Notes: a model not told the origin generated them from the letters alone. DNA of 64,000 bases from Desulfomonilaceae bacterium (GCA_041662605.1 JBAZSD010000014.1:35818-99817); one strand, 5' to 3'. Positions 27,487 through 35,955 are shown, numbered from the stretch's first letter. Numbers and translations: made by a program.

Positions 27487-28044
27487 TTATTGATTTTTGC
27501 AGAACTTTATCCGCTTTGTTATTTCGTCGAAGACGTCCACCAAACGTAAAATGCCAACTACCTTGGAGCCGGATGTCACCAGCAACGACTGGTGATGCCC
27601 AAGAATGATCTGATGAACCGCTCTGTTCAAAGTCGCGTCAACGTCCACCGTTTCTCCTTCGAGAGGGGAGGCCACGATGGCGCCCACGTTGAGAGCGCCG
27701 GCTTTTCGACAAAGATCATCAAGAGGAGTTTCCCAAAGTTCAAACTTGTCCATTACCGATTTGAGAAACTCTGCGCTCAAACCAAAACCTGACACTTTTC
27801 TCAGTTCTCCCAGTTCGGTGTATTTTGGTTCAAGGCTTCTTAGAACATCGATCTTGCCCATCTTGCCGATTACTTCACCGGAACTGCCTTTAACGAGCAA
27901 AGCTCTGTGAGGGCATTTCCCGGCTTCATAGTCTCGCTCAGACTCCTCGAGTTTGAGGACAGCGTCATAGAGTGTCGCTGTGTCGGCAATGGTTGAATAT
28001 TTCTCCACTGGAATCATCAAATCCCTGACTCGAATACTTTCCAT
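27487..28044 (-). CDS. CBS-domain pair protein
   Basis: 185 residues from the ATG at 28044, which has a perfect AGGAGG eight bases upstream. Two CBS motifs: ~8-75 and ~115-180. The first contains an insertion YEAGKCPHRALLV, matching VETGKCTEAGHRNILV in the CBS protein at 38643-39197, so these two form a subtype. It sits between the degenerate receiver and the SLC13 symporter. A regulatory role on the symporter is plausible by context only. Confidence 0.88.
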   Translation of the reverse strand: MESIRVRDLMIPVEKYSTIADTATLYDAVLKLEESERDYEAGKCPHRALLVKGSSGEVIGKMGKIDVLRSLEPKYTELGELRKVSGFGLSAEFLKSVMDKFELWETPLDDLCRKAGALNVGAIVASPLEGETVDVDATLNRAVHQIILGHHQSLLVTSGSKVVGILRLVDVFDEITKRIKFCKNQ

Positions 28045-28111
28045 TAGGGTCGCCTCCTGAATGCATTCCATTATAAGTTCGCGTGAATCCTTATGTTTAC
28101 GTGCGCCTGAT

Positions 28112-28483
28112 TCACAAGGGCTTTCCAGTTCCAACCTCCCGCAACCGATCAATAAGGTCGCCAATGTTCGTCGGTTTTGGGAGACAATCGTAAATCCCCA
28201 TTTTCATGGCCTTAATTGCGTAATCTGAAGAAACATGAGCCGTCAGTATGATAACGGCCAGTTCAGGGCGTAATCTCTTGATCTCTCCGAGCAGGCCCAG
28301 GAAATTGCTTCCATCATCCGGATCTCCAAGGATCAGCGCCTGTACTTCCGGGTTCTCAATTGAAACAAGGGCTTCCGCTGCGTCCGTTAGGATTTGGACC
28401 GGAAAACCTGCGTTTTCCAATCGCTTGGCCAGGGCCTGCAAGAATTTCTCCTCCTGGTCCACCAGAAGAATGCGTGAAGCCAT
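28112..28483 (-). CDS. Degenerate (pseudo-) receiver protein
   Basis: 123 residues with the receiver fold but altered active site. The acidic pair reads VDQE instead of VDDE, and the acceptor position in ALILGDPDDGSN is Gly with an Asp one place later. The switch Thr (ILTAH) and Lys (LPKPTN) remain. It is the first gene after the sigma54 promoter at 28584-28599, heading the operon that runs to 19614. Probably signals without phosphorylation or binds another receiver. Confidence 0.85.
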   Translation of the reverse strand: MASRILLVDQEEKFLQALAKRLENAGFPVQILTDAAEALVSIENPEVQALILGDPDDGSNFLGLLGEIKRLRPELAVIILTAHVSSDYAIKAMKMGIYDCLPKPTNIGDLIDRLREVGTGKPL

Positions 28484-28583
28484 ACTGCCGACTCCGAAAA
28501 AATCGGGACTTTAAATTAAAACTATCTTGGAAAATGGGGGTTCGTGAGTTCCAGCAGGAACACGAAACTTAAGCAGGAATATA

Positions 28584-28599
28584 GGCAAACATTGTGCCA
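28584..28599 (-). promoter_or_regulatory. Sigma54 (-24/-12) promoter of signalling/transport operon
   Basis: Minus strand reads TGGCAC-AATGT-TTGCC (28599 to 28584). All of TGGCAC and TTGC match consensus with correct spacing. Transcription would start near 28573, about 90 bases before the first gene (28483). An inverted repeat lies 53 to 75 bases upstream of the -24 box and an NtrC-family activator gene is the next transcription unit but one. Confidence 0.8.
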
Positions 28600-28651
28600 A
28601 ATGAATATTAGTTGAAAAAGCAGTGGGTTAGCTTATTAGGGTGGGTTGTAA

Positions 28652-28674
28652 TGATACAGGCGTGAAACGTATCA
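28652..28674 (-). promoter_or_regulatory. Candidate enhancer (activator-binding inverted repeat)
   Basis: TGATAC (28652-28657), 11 bases, GTATCA (28669-28674): a perfect dyad with a half-turn arrangement usual for NtrC-family dimers. Its centre is about 90 bases upstream of the expected start of the sigma54 promoter at 28584-28599. Best read as the binding site of the regulator at 29107-30513. Confidence 0.5.
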
Positions 28675-28745
28675 CGAAACAATATGAGACAAAGTGGGAC
28701 ATATCAAGACATCATGGAATGGCAGCGTTACAGGGACCGCTGAAA

Positions 28746-29075
28746 TCACATCAAAATGGCCCCGGAAACCAGATCCCCCATTCTGAAGCAATCTATTATT
28801 CTTTCACAGCTTCCTACGACCGAATCTATTACGCGTACTTTTTTCCAGGACAAATACTGGTAAAATTCTTCCTCTATGCCACAACAAATAACCACATCTA
28901 CCTTTTCTCTCAGGATCAATTCACACAAGGATTCAGGAGAGGCGTGCGCCATAACCATCAGCCTCTGCTCACCTATCGATCCGTCATCCTGTATATTGAA
29001 TATCGTAACTTCAGGCGCAAGATCGAACCGAGGCGCTATTTCGTCCCCTTTAAGGGGTATGAGAACTATTTTCAT
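28746..29075 (-). CDS. NifX/NifB-type dinitrogenase iron-molybdenum cofactor domain protein
   Basis: 109 residues, a single NifX-like (Nitro_FeMo-Co) domain: MKIVLIPLKGDEIAPRFDLA at the start, then VDVVICCGIEEEFYQYLSW. In nitrogen fixation such proteins carry FeMo-co precursors, but stand-alone relatives are common in sulfate reducers beside redox or regulatory genes. No nif gene is in the window. It follows the sigma54 activator gene by 31 bases and is likely co-transcribed, so it may sense or carry a metal cluster for that regulator. Confidence 0.85.
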   Translation of the reverse strand: MKIVLIPLKGDEIAPRFDLAPEVTIFNIQDDGSIGEQRLMVMAHASPESLCELILREKVDVVICCGIEEEFYQYLSWKKVRVIDSVVGSCERIIDCFRMGDLVSGAILM

Positions 29076-29106
29076 GTGTTTTACCGAATACCGGCCTTTG
29101 GCGTTC

Positions 29107-30513
29107 TTATGGGACCATTGAATAGGTCTTCATTTTTCTCCACAACGTGCTACGTCCCAGCCCAAGCAATTTGGCGGCTTTGGCCCTGTTTCCGCGTGCC
29201 TTCACTAAAGCGTCCATTATCATTTGTCTTTCAACATCAGGCCAATCGAGATTCCGGCTCTCAGAAGAAGGGTCAATAACAAATTCCTGTTTTTCCATGG
29301 ATATTGATGGTTGGACTTCCACGGTCTCTACCACCGGCGATTTAACATAAGTGGGAATGTGGTCCGACTGAATTTGGTCCCCTTCACAGAGATTTACAGC
29401 AAACTCCACGATATTTCTCAATTCCCGAACATTGCCGGGGAAGCTGTAATTCAGGAGGCTTTTCCGAGCCGCCACGCTAAATCCTGATATCTTTTTCCTG
29501 AAACGTGAATTGAAGTGATGGAGGAAATGGTCCATGAGCATGTTTATGTCGTCTCCACGTTGCGAAAGAGGAGGCAACTGGAGTCTTATTACATTGAGTC
29601 GAAACAGGAGATCTTCCCGAAACCTCCCTTGTCGGGTCATGCCTTCAAGGTCTCGATGGGTAGCCGCAATTATTCTCACGTCAACGTGAATTCCTCTGGA
29701 GCCTCCTAGTGGATAGATGACCTGGTCATCCAGGAAAGACAGGAGCTTAACTTGTAGATTTAGTGGGAGGTCTCCAATTTCAGTAAGATAAAGAGTCCCA
29801 TTGTGGGCGAGTCTGAATCGGCCAGGCTTGTTTTCAATGGCGCCGGTGAACGCTCCTTTTTGATGGCCGAATAATTCGGATTCGAGCAGACTTTCCGGTA
29901 ATGCTCCGCAATTGACCTTTACAAATGGGCCTCGAGATCTCTGGGAAGCGTTATGAATGGCCTCAGCTACAAAATCTTTACCAGTTCCTGTTTGACCTGT
30001 GATTAAAACTGAGGAATCCGTTTGGGCGATAGCGGGGAGCAGCCTGAAAACCCTTAACATTTCGGGGCTGTTTCCGATCAATTTCCCGAAAAAGAACCTA
30101 CCTCCGTGATCGTCGGTCTTTTGCAGATAACGCATGTCCTCAACGGACTTGATATAGCCGAGGATTTGACCTTGATCTCCTATGAGAGGGGCTGTTGTGA
30201 CACGGATCGGAATCTTTTCCCTGTTTCGATTGATGATGTTCGCTTCCAGGCAAACCGAACCGCCTTGGGGACTGAGGCTTCTGGCCGGACATCCATCGAG
30301 GCATAAGTTGGTCCTCAAAGCGAAGCAACAGGGTATGCCGCTAACCTCCTGATTCACAAAACCCGTAAGCGCTTCCAGCGCCCGATTCATTAGAACAACT
30401 TTCAGGCCTGGATCAACGACCAAAATACCGATTGGCGCTTCATTGATAAACTGGGATAAAGCGATCGGTTGGTCAAGCAGGCCATGAACTTTGGCCGTTC
30501 GAAATTTTCCCAT
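29107..30513 (-). CDS. PAS-domain sigma54-dependent activator (NtrC family)
   Basis: 468 residues: PAS ~20-125, AAA+ ~143-370, Fis-type HTH ~425-465. Sigma54 contact motif GAFTGA (220-225) and arginine finger region (FREDLLFRLNVI) are intact. Walker A is GQTGTGKD (173-180). Walker B is LYLTEIGD with Thr244 where most members have Asp; the catalytic Glu245 is kept. The PAS domain holds five Cys (62, 63, 71, 75, 88), four of them in CCFALRTNLCLDGC, suggesting metal or redox sensing. Its probable target is the promoter at 28584-28599. Confidence 0.93.
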   Translation of the reverse strand: MGKFRTAKVHGLLDQPIALSQFINEAPIGILVVDPGLKVVLMNRALEALTGFVNQEVSGIPCCFALRTNLCLDGCPARSLSPQGGSVCLEANIINRNREKIPIRVTTAPLIGDQGQILGYIKSVEDMRYLQKTDDHGGRFFFGKLIGNSPEMLRVFRLLPAIAQTDSSVLITGQTGTGKDFVAEAIHNASQRSRGPFVKVNCGALPESLLESELFGHQKGAFTGAIENKPGRFRLAHNGTLYLTEIGDLPLNLQVKLLSFLDDQVIYPLGGSRGIHVDVRIIAATHRDLEGMTRQGRFREDLLFRLNVIRLQLPPLSQRGDDINMLMDHFLHHFNSRFRKKISGFSVAARKSLLNYSFPGNVRELRNIVEFAVNLCEGDQIQSDHIPTYVKSPVVETVEVQPSISMEKQEFVIDPSSESRNLDWPDVERQMIMDALVKARGNRAKAAKLLGLGRSTLWRKMKTYSMVP

Positions 30514-30598
30514 GTCCTAAATCGCCTTGTTAGGTTCGTAATCTTGTTGATTATGTCACATTAGCGCCGGATGCGCCTCTGATCAAGGCCGGAAACAT

Positions 30599-31696
30599 TC
30601 ATCCGGAGCATTGTTTTTTTCTCACCGTGTCAAGGATAATTTCCTCAGTGATCTTAACTACATGTTCGAGCGAAAAACATTCGGCCGAGGTTTCGCGCGC
30701 CCTTTGGCTCATTAAATCCCGAGTTTTATCGTCCAGTAAAAGGCTTGCCATGGATGTCGCCAATGCCTCTGGCGATCCAGGAGCGACCAGCAGGCCGTTT
30801 ACCCCATGTTCTATAATTTCCGGAATCCCTCCTACAGACGTGGCTACAACCGGCAAACCACTTGACATGGCTTCGAGTATAACCTGCGGGAAACCTTCTG
30901 AAACCGATGACAGCGCAAATATCCATGAACGCCTGAGGAAAGGCCGCACATCTCTTACGCCTGGAACGAACTCTATGAGATCTGACAGCCCACCGGCGCA
31001 AATTTTTTCCTGAACCTTCGAATCCAGATATCCCTGTCCAATCATTATCACGTGAACGTTTTCGACGAGTGTTCGGAGACGACTGAAAGCTTCGATCAAT
31101 GTGAAGGGGTCTTTTTCCTTGACCAACCTTCCAACAAAAACAACCGTAGGTCGAGACTCCCGACAGGACAAATCCGGCGTAAAAAAATCGGTGTCAACTC
31201 CGTTTGGAGCTACCGCCACTCGCTTTGGATCAACTCCGTGTCTCTTGATAACAAACTCTCGCAGGGCGTTGGCGTTGCATATCAGTTTGTCGGTTAATCG
31301 CCACAAAATGGATTCAAACTGTTGTTCTTTCCTCCCTCTCCAACTCGAGATTACAACAGAATCCGTAGCCACGGCAGCGAAAATACGTCCCCATATATTT
31401 GGGACCGCAGTCATCGTGTAGAGCACATCGGGTTTGTGACGCCTCAGTCTCCAGAAAAAATTCCATAGCGCTCGCGGAGTTACCCATGAATTCCTGCAAA
31501 GATATTTTACCGGCACACCCGAAGCCTCTGCCATAGGTAGCATTTCTTCTCCGCCCCTTAGCACCCAGAGTTCCAAATCGAAAAGATCCCGGTTCAAATG
31601 GTTGAGCAGGTGTAGGGCGTACCTTTGAGTGCCCCCGAATTCCAGGTCCTGTACGGTAATGACCGTTCTATAAGGTGGTTTGAGATTGGTTTCCAT
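30599..31696 (-). CDS. Glycosyltransferase, family 4 type
   Basis: 365 residues from the ATG at 31696; start set by overlap with the upstream gene (29 bases) and by the family start VITVQDLEFGGTQRYALHLL. GT-B fold with donor-site ALSSVSEGFPQVILEAMSSG (E-x7-E motif) and GGIPEIIEHGVNGLLV. Transfers a sugar from a nucleotide donor, probably in surface polysaccharide or glycolipid synthesis. Co-transcribed with the GT at 31668-32978. Confidence 0.88.
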   Translation of the reverse strand: METNLKPPYRTVITVQDLEFGGTQRYALHLLNHLNRDLFDLELWVLRGGEEMLPMAEASGVPVKYLCRNSWVTPRALWNFFWRLRRHKPDVLYTMTAVPNIWGRIFAAVATDSVVISSWRGRKEQQFESILWRLTDKLICNANALREFVIKRHGVDPKRVAVAPNGVDTDFFTPDLSCRESRPTVVFVGRLVKEKDPFTLIEAFSRLRTLVENVHVIMIGQGYLDSKVQEKICAGGLSDLIEFVPGVRDVRPFLRRSWIFALSSVSEGFPQVILEAMSSGLPVVATSVGGIPEIIEHGVNGLLVAPGSPEALATSMASLLLDDKTRDLMSQRARETSAECFSLEHVVKITEEIILDTVRKKQCSG

Positions 31697-32978
31697 GAAT
31701 TTGGTCAATAAACAGATCAAATATTTTCGTGTGGTTCTTTTCCTGATCGAATTCCCGCAGGACAAGTTCTCTGCCCTTGGCAGCCATGCTGAGCGCATTG
31801 TCGCGATCATGTACCATTGCCAGAATTGCGTCAGCCAGAGATTGCGGGTCATTTTGACCCACCAGTAAACCGGTTTCCCCGTTATGTATCACTTCCGGAA
31901 TGCCGCAAACATCGGTCGCGACAACGGGAAGTCTATGAGCCAGAGCTTCCATTATGACTGTAGGCAGACCGTCCCTGTCACCACTGCTATGGACAGCGCT
32001 CGACATCACAAACACGTCGGCTGAGCAAAACAAATCAGAGACAAAATTGTAAGGGACAAACCCCGGAAAACTTATATAATCCGTCAATCCCAACTTGCGA
32101 GCAAGATGTTTGAGTTGTAGCCTTCGCGGCCCGTCCCCGGCAAGAGTCAACCTGAAGCTAAGGCCTGAGTCCTTTAGTATCTTACAGGCGTGCAGTAGTA
32201 TATGAAACGCCTTGATTCTGTCGAATCGGCCCAAAGCGAGAATCTTGTACGGGGGCGTCATCAGGACGGGCGCCTCAGCGGCTTTCTCCAGAGGGACGCC
32301 GTTGTAGATACCGAAGATCTTACCTTTCGACGAAGGGGCGATTTGTTCCAGGTACGGCACGTTTGTCATATTGTCTGAGATAACAAACTTGGCCGCTTCA
32401 ATCTTTTCTTTTAGAGCCCCATCAGGCGGATATATGTCTCCGGCCCTGGCAGTAAAACTGTAGGGAATTCCAGTCAATTCGGAAGCCACCCAGGCTGCTG
32501 TCGCAGGCCCCATAGCCCATGCAGCGTGGATGTGATCAAAACCTTGTTCCTGAAATTGCCTTGCGAGAATAAAACCGCACAAAAAACCGAAGATATTTTC
32601 TCCCCCAAATTCGATTGATTTCCAGCGCCTAAATGGGATGGTTCTTATCAAGCGCTTTGTTAACTTGTTGTTTTTGTGGAACCAATAGGCGAGATCCACT
32701 GGAAGTTTTTTCAACGCGGGTATCCCTAAATGCTCGACCTGGTCTGTCGGGACTGATTTCATTTCTGGAGAAAGTTGGGTCCTAAGTTCTCCATAAAGCG
32801 TAAAGACCTTTAGTGATAGACCCATTTTCCATAGATTCAGAACCTCTCGGAAAATGAAGGTTTCTGATGGTTTTGGGAACCAGAGAGCAAGATAGGCTAT
32901 TCGCGGTGAGTTCAACTTTCGGTCACTCTCATTCAAAGCGTAATTTATAATTATAACTCCTACGTAAACTACTTTCAA
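31668..32978 (-). CDS. Glycosyltransferase, family 4 type
   Basis: Up to 436 residues. The family homology starts at PRIAYLALWFPKPSETFIFREV, about residue 25, so the true start may be a TTG at 32936 or 32915 and not the TTG at 32978; no ATG fits. Donor motif DGLPTVIMEALAHRLPVVATD and CGIPEVIHNGETGLLV are present. Probably the partner of the downstream GT in building one glycan. Transcribed divergently from the Cache kinase at 33187. Confidence 0.85.
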   Translation of the reverse strand: MKVVYVGVIIINYALNESDRKLNSPRIAYLALWFPKPSETFIFREVLNLWKMGLSLKVFTLYGELRTQLSPEMKSVPTDQVEHLGIPALKKLPVDLAYWFHKNNKLTKRLIRTIPFRRWKSIEFGGENIFGFLCGFILARQFQEQGFDHIHAAWAMGPATAAWVASELTGIPYSFTARAGDIYPPDGALKEKIEAAKFVISDNMTNVPYLEQIAPSSKGKIFGIYNGVPLEKAAEAPVLMTPPYKILALGRFDRIKAFHILLHACKILKDSGLSFRLTLAGDGPRRLQLKHLARKLGLTDYISFPGFVPYNFVSDLFCSADVFVMSSAVHSSGDRDGLPTVIMEALAHRLPVVATDVCGIPEVIHNGETGLLVGQNDPQSLADAILAMVHDRDNALSMAAKGRELVLREFDQEKNHTKIFDLFIDQIHGNQSQTTL

Positions 32979-33186
32979 ACTCTTATTGCCGGACTCAAAA
33001 AAATTAAAATTTGTAAGCTTCTAGCTTCAACTTTGACCGCTGTTATGATAAATTCGCAATGCCATCATTATGCTTGATGGTCAAGAATCACGTTTATTCC
33101 TGATATAAATTCTACCGATAAGAACTGATTGATCGTTTGCAACACAAGTCTGCCCTATATGGACGGATGTCTTGGCATTGAGCCGC

Positions 33187-34917
33187 ATGAGACCGCTTAT
33201 GAGACCATTGAGAGACATATTTGCGCATTTGTTGGATATCCCTGATGAACAGTCATCACCTCGGAGATATCAAATTGTTAGACGCAACATGGCCATTCTG
33301 ATGCTTATGATCACCCTTGTGCCACTGGCCTTGATGAGCGCAATAAACTACGTTGAATACAGGGCGGCTCTCCGAAACGAAATAATGACGCCACTGAAAA
33401 CCCTGGTCAATAAAGCCAAGCATTCGATCGAACTGTTTTTGGCAAACAGACTATCCACCGTAAATTTTATAGCTTCCGCATATACCTATGAAGAACTAGC
33501 GGATGAAAAGAATCTCAACAGAATTTTCAAAGTCTTAAAGAAAGAATTCGAAGGGTTTGTCGATCTTGGATTGATTGATTCCAAGGGAACCCAGATCAGC
33601 TATGTGGGTCCATATGAGCTTCAAGGCAAGAACTACGCAGGCCAAAGCTGGTTCGAACACGTCAAAGTTAACGGAGTATATATAAGTGACGTGTTCAAAG
33701 GGTACAGAAAGTTTCCACATCTCGTTATAGCCGTTCAGCATATCGCTGATAGTGGAAAGGTATGGATTGTCAGGGCTACAATAAACACCGGCAAACTTGA
33801 CGACCTTATTTCCTCAATGGGATTGGACGCGGAAAGCGACGCCTTCCTCATTAACCGACAGGGGATTTTCCAGACCAAGTCAAAGTTTTATGGAGATGTT
33901 CTGGATCACTGCCCGGATGTGCCTCCAAAGAGTTTCGAGCCGACGGTGATTGAAAAAAGGGATCCATTGGGGAGAGATGTGTTTATGTCGTACGCATATT
34001 TTAACCAGATGGATTTTATCTTCATGTTGGTAAAACCGCGCTCTGATGTGATGAAAGTGTGGTACTCATTACGCGGTGATCTACTGATAATATTGATTGT
34101 TGGTATAATTGCGATAGTCGCGTTCGTGCTGAAACTGACCGACCTCATGATCAGGAGAATGAAAGAAAGTGATGACAAGAGACAGCTTGCTCTTAGAGAA
34201 ATGGAGCATTCCCACAAGTTGTCCTCTATTGGCAGGCTGGCAGCCGGGGTCGCTCATGAAGTCAACAATCCGCTCGCGGTAATCAATGAAAAAGCCGGTT
34301 TGATGAAGGATGTGATAGAATTTACCCAGGACTTTCCCGATAAGGAAAAATTTCTGAATCTGGTGAGGGCAATCATTCAATCTGTTGAAAGATGCCGGGC
34401 AATTACGCATCGTCTTCTTGGATTTGCGAGAAGGATGGATGTAGAAGTTCAACTTCTGGATGTGAATGACGTGATCAAGGAAACCCTGGGTTTTCTGGAA
34501 AAGGAAGCTCTCTACCGAAATATCAAATTAAATCTTGAGCTTGCTCAAGGATTGCCTAAAATCGCCTCGGATCGGGGGCAGTTACAACAGATTTTTCTAA
34601 ATATATTGAATAATGCCCTGGCGGCTACGGATAAAGGGGGAACCATTTCACTGGTCAGTTTTGAACGGGATTCCGAGACGGTAGGAGTCACGATTCAGGA
34701 CACCGGACATGGAATGAGCGATGAGACTCTTAAGCATGTATTCGAGCCGTTTTTTACCACAAAAAAGGCTGGTCAGGGCACTGGTTTGGGCCTATCCATA
34801 ACCTATGGAATTGTTAAAAGATTAGGTGGAGACATTGAAGTGCAAAGCAAAGTAGGAACAGGGACTCGCTTCACCGTGTATCTTCCCAAGAAAACAGATG
34901 CACAACCGGGGACATAA
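33187..34917 (+). CDS. Cache-domain sensor histidine kinase
   Basis: About 576 residues from ATG 33187 (a TTG at 33172 is an alternative). TM1 ~36-54, Cache sensor (LGLIDSKGTQISYVGPYELQ; GVYISDVFKGYRKFPHLVIAV), TM2 ~300-320, DHp His in AAGVAHEVNNP, full HATPase (NNALAATD, DTGHGMS, GQGTGLGLS). Sensor and kinase are paralogous to 20722-22431. Followed without gap by a receiver gene. First gene of the second signalling island. Confidence 0.93.
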   Translation: MRPLMRPLRDIFAHLLDIPDEQSSPRRYQIVRRNMAILMLMITLVPLALMSAINYVEYRAALRNEIMTPLKTLVNKAKHSIELFLANRLSTVNFIASAYTYEELADEKNLNRIFKVLKKEFEGFVDLGLIDSKGTQISYVGPYELQGKNYAGQSWFEHVKVNGVYISDVFKGYRKFPHLVIAVQHIADSGKVWIVRATINTGKLDDLISSMGLDAESDAFLINRQGIFQTKSKFYGDVLDHCPDVPPKSFEPTVIEKRDPLGRDVFMSYAYFNQMDFIFMLVKPRSDVMKVWYSLRGDLLIILIVGIIAIVAFVLKLTDLMIRRMKESDDKRQLALREMEHSHKLSSIGRLAAGVAHEVNNPLAVINEKAGLMKDVIEFTQDFPDKEKFLNLVRAIIQSVERCRAITHRLLGFARRMDVEVQLLDVNDVIKETLGFLEKEALYRNIKLNLELAQGLPKIASDRGQLQQIFLNILNNALAATDKGGTISLVSFERDSETVGVTIQDTGHGMSDETLKHVFEPFFTTKKAGQGTGLGLSITYGIVKRLGGDIEVQSKVGTGTRFTVYLPKKTDAQPGT

Positions 34918-34918
34918 A

Positions 34919-35299
34919 ATGAAAGACTGGAAAGTCCTTCTAGTTGATGATGAAGAGGAATTCGTGGTGACCCTTGCGGAAAGGCTGAGGATGCGCGGAA
35001 TCCAGGCTGAAACTGAACTGGACGGCGCAGCGGCGCTTAATAAACTTGAGACTTACACACCGCAAGTAGTGGTGCTGGACCTTATGATGCCGGGAATGAC
35101 CGGGTTGACCGTTCTGGAGCGAATAAAGCAGCTTTATCCGAAAATGGAAGTCATTTTGCTAACAGGTATCGGATCTACCTCGGAAGGTGTTGCGGGCATG
35201 AGGCTAGGAGCCTTCGATTATTTGATGAAGCCTTTGCAAATAGAAGAGTTGATTGAAAAAATCGGATTGGCCGTCAACAGGAATCTCAGGACACCATAA
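34919..35299 (+). CDS. Stand-alone response-regulator receiver
   Basis: 126 residues, receiver only. VDDEEEF, acceptor Asp in VVVLDLMMPGMTG, LTGIGST and MKPLQIE. It starts one base after the kinase stop (ATAAAATG); an in-frame ATG at 34898 overlaps the kinase gene and lacks a site. The switch region reads TGIGS where most have TGHG/TAH. Likely cognate partner of the preceding kinase. Confidence 0.92.
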   Translation: MKDWKVLLVDDEEEFVVTLAERLRMRGIQAETELDGAAALNKLETYTPQVVVLDLMMPGMTGLTVLERIKQLYPKMEVILLTGIGSTSEGVAGMRLGAFDYLMKPLQIEELIEKIGLAVNRNLRTP

Positions 35300-35310
35300 C
35301 ATCAGGAACG

Positions 35311-35955
35311 ATGATGAAAGAATCGCTTTTCATGGGTAAAGTCACCGCCTCAATGACGCATGAAATAAAGAATGTTCTTGCAATCATTAGAGAATCAGCC
35401 GGTTTGGCCCAAGACTTACTAACCGTAGCAAAAGAATCGGATTTTCCACATAAAGAAAAACTTTTTGGGATAATGGGCAAGATCGACAACCAAATTGAGA
35501 GAGGGGCGGACATCGTCTCCCGATTGAATGCTTTTGCGCATGCGCCGGACCGGGAAACCAGCCATGAAGATCTGAATACCGTCCTGGATCAAATGGTCCA
35601 CTTGTCGCATAAATTAGGCCGATCAAACGGGGTAAGCTTCATTGGGGAAAGAAGCGCCGACGCCATCATGTTGGACGGAAACCCCATGAAGACACGAATG
35701 ATTATTTACCAGGCCCTTGAGTTTTTGGCGCCGCTAATTGGCAAAGGAGCTGAAATTAAGCTCAAGCCGATGAAAAACTCGAACGGAAGCGCCGCTATCG
35801 AAATTTTCATCAAAGCAGCCGGATCAGTTGAATCCAGCATTGAAAAAATAGTGGGTTACCCCGGTTGGGATTCCATGGGCGCCGAACTCAAGTCTGAAAA
35901 CGCGTCGATAGGACTATCCACAGGCAAGAACTCATTACTGATACGCTTTGGGTAG
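35311..35955 (+). CDS. HPt-like relic of a histidine kinase (DHp plus degenerate ATPase fold)
   Basis: 214 residues. A DHp-like helix carries His17 in ASMTHEIKNVLAII, then helical dimerisation region, then a ~110-residue part that follows HATPase topology but lacks N, G1 and G2 boxes (QALEFLAPL replaces the N box; no DxGxG or GxGxG). No sensor or membrane part. The shape matches Spo0B/ChpT-type phosphotransferases, which shuttle phosphate between receivers. Placed between receivers, so a phosphorelay role is attractive but inferred. Confidence 0.7.
   Translation: MMKESLFMGKVTASMTHEIKNVLAIIRESAGLAQDLLTVAKESDFPHKEKLFGIMGKIDNQIERGADIVSRLNAFAHAPDRETSHEDLNTVLDQMVHLSHKLGRSNGVSFIGERSADAIMLDGNPMKTRMIIYQALEFLAPLIGKGAEIKLKPMKNSNGSAAIEIFIKAAGSVESSIEKIVGYPGWDSMGAELKSENASIGLSTGKNSLLIRFG

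Noticed and set aside
28641..29279. Long plus-strand open frame opposite the NifX-like gene
   Set aside because: Its coding counterpart on the minus strand has a clear family match; the plus frame does not.
31668..31696. Overlap of two glycosyltransferase genes as evidence of a frameshifted single gene
   Set aside because: Each protein is a complete GT-B enzyme with its own N-terminal start and donor site, so they are two genes.
33034..33052. TTGACC followed by TATGAT upstream of the kinase at 33187
   Set aside because: Only six bases apart, so not a valid sigma70 promoter; no better pair found.
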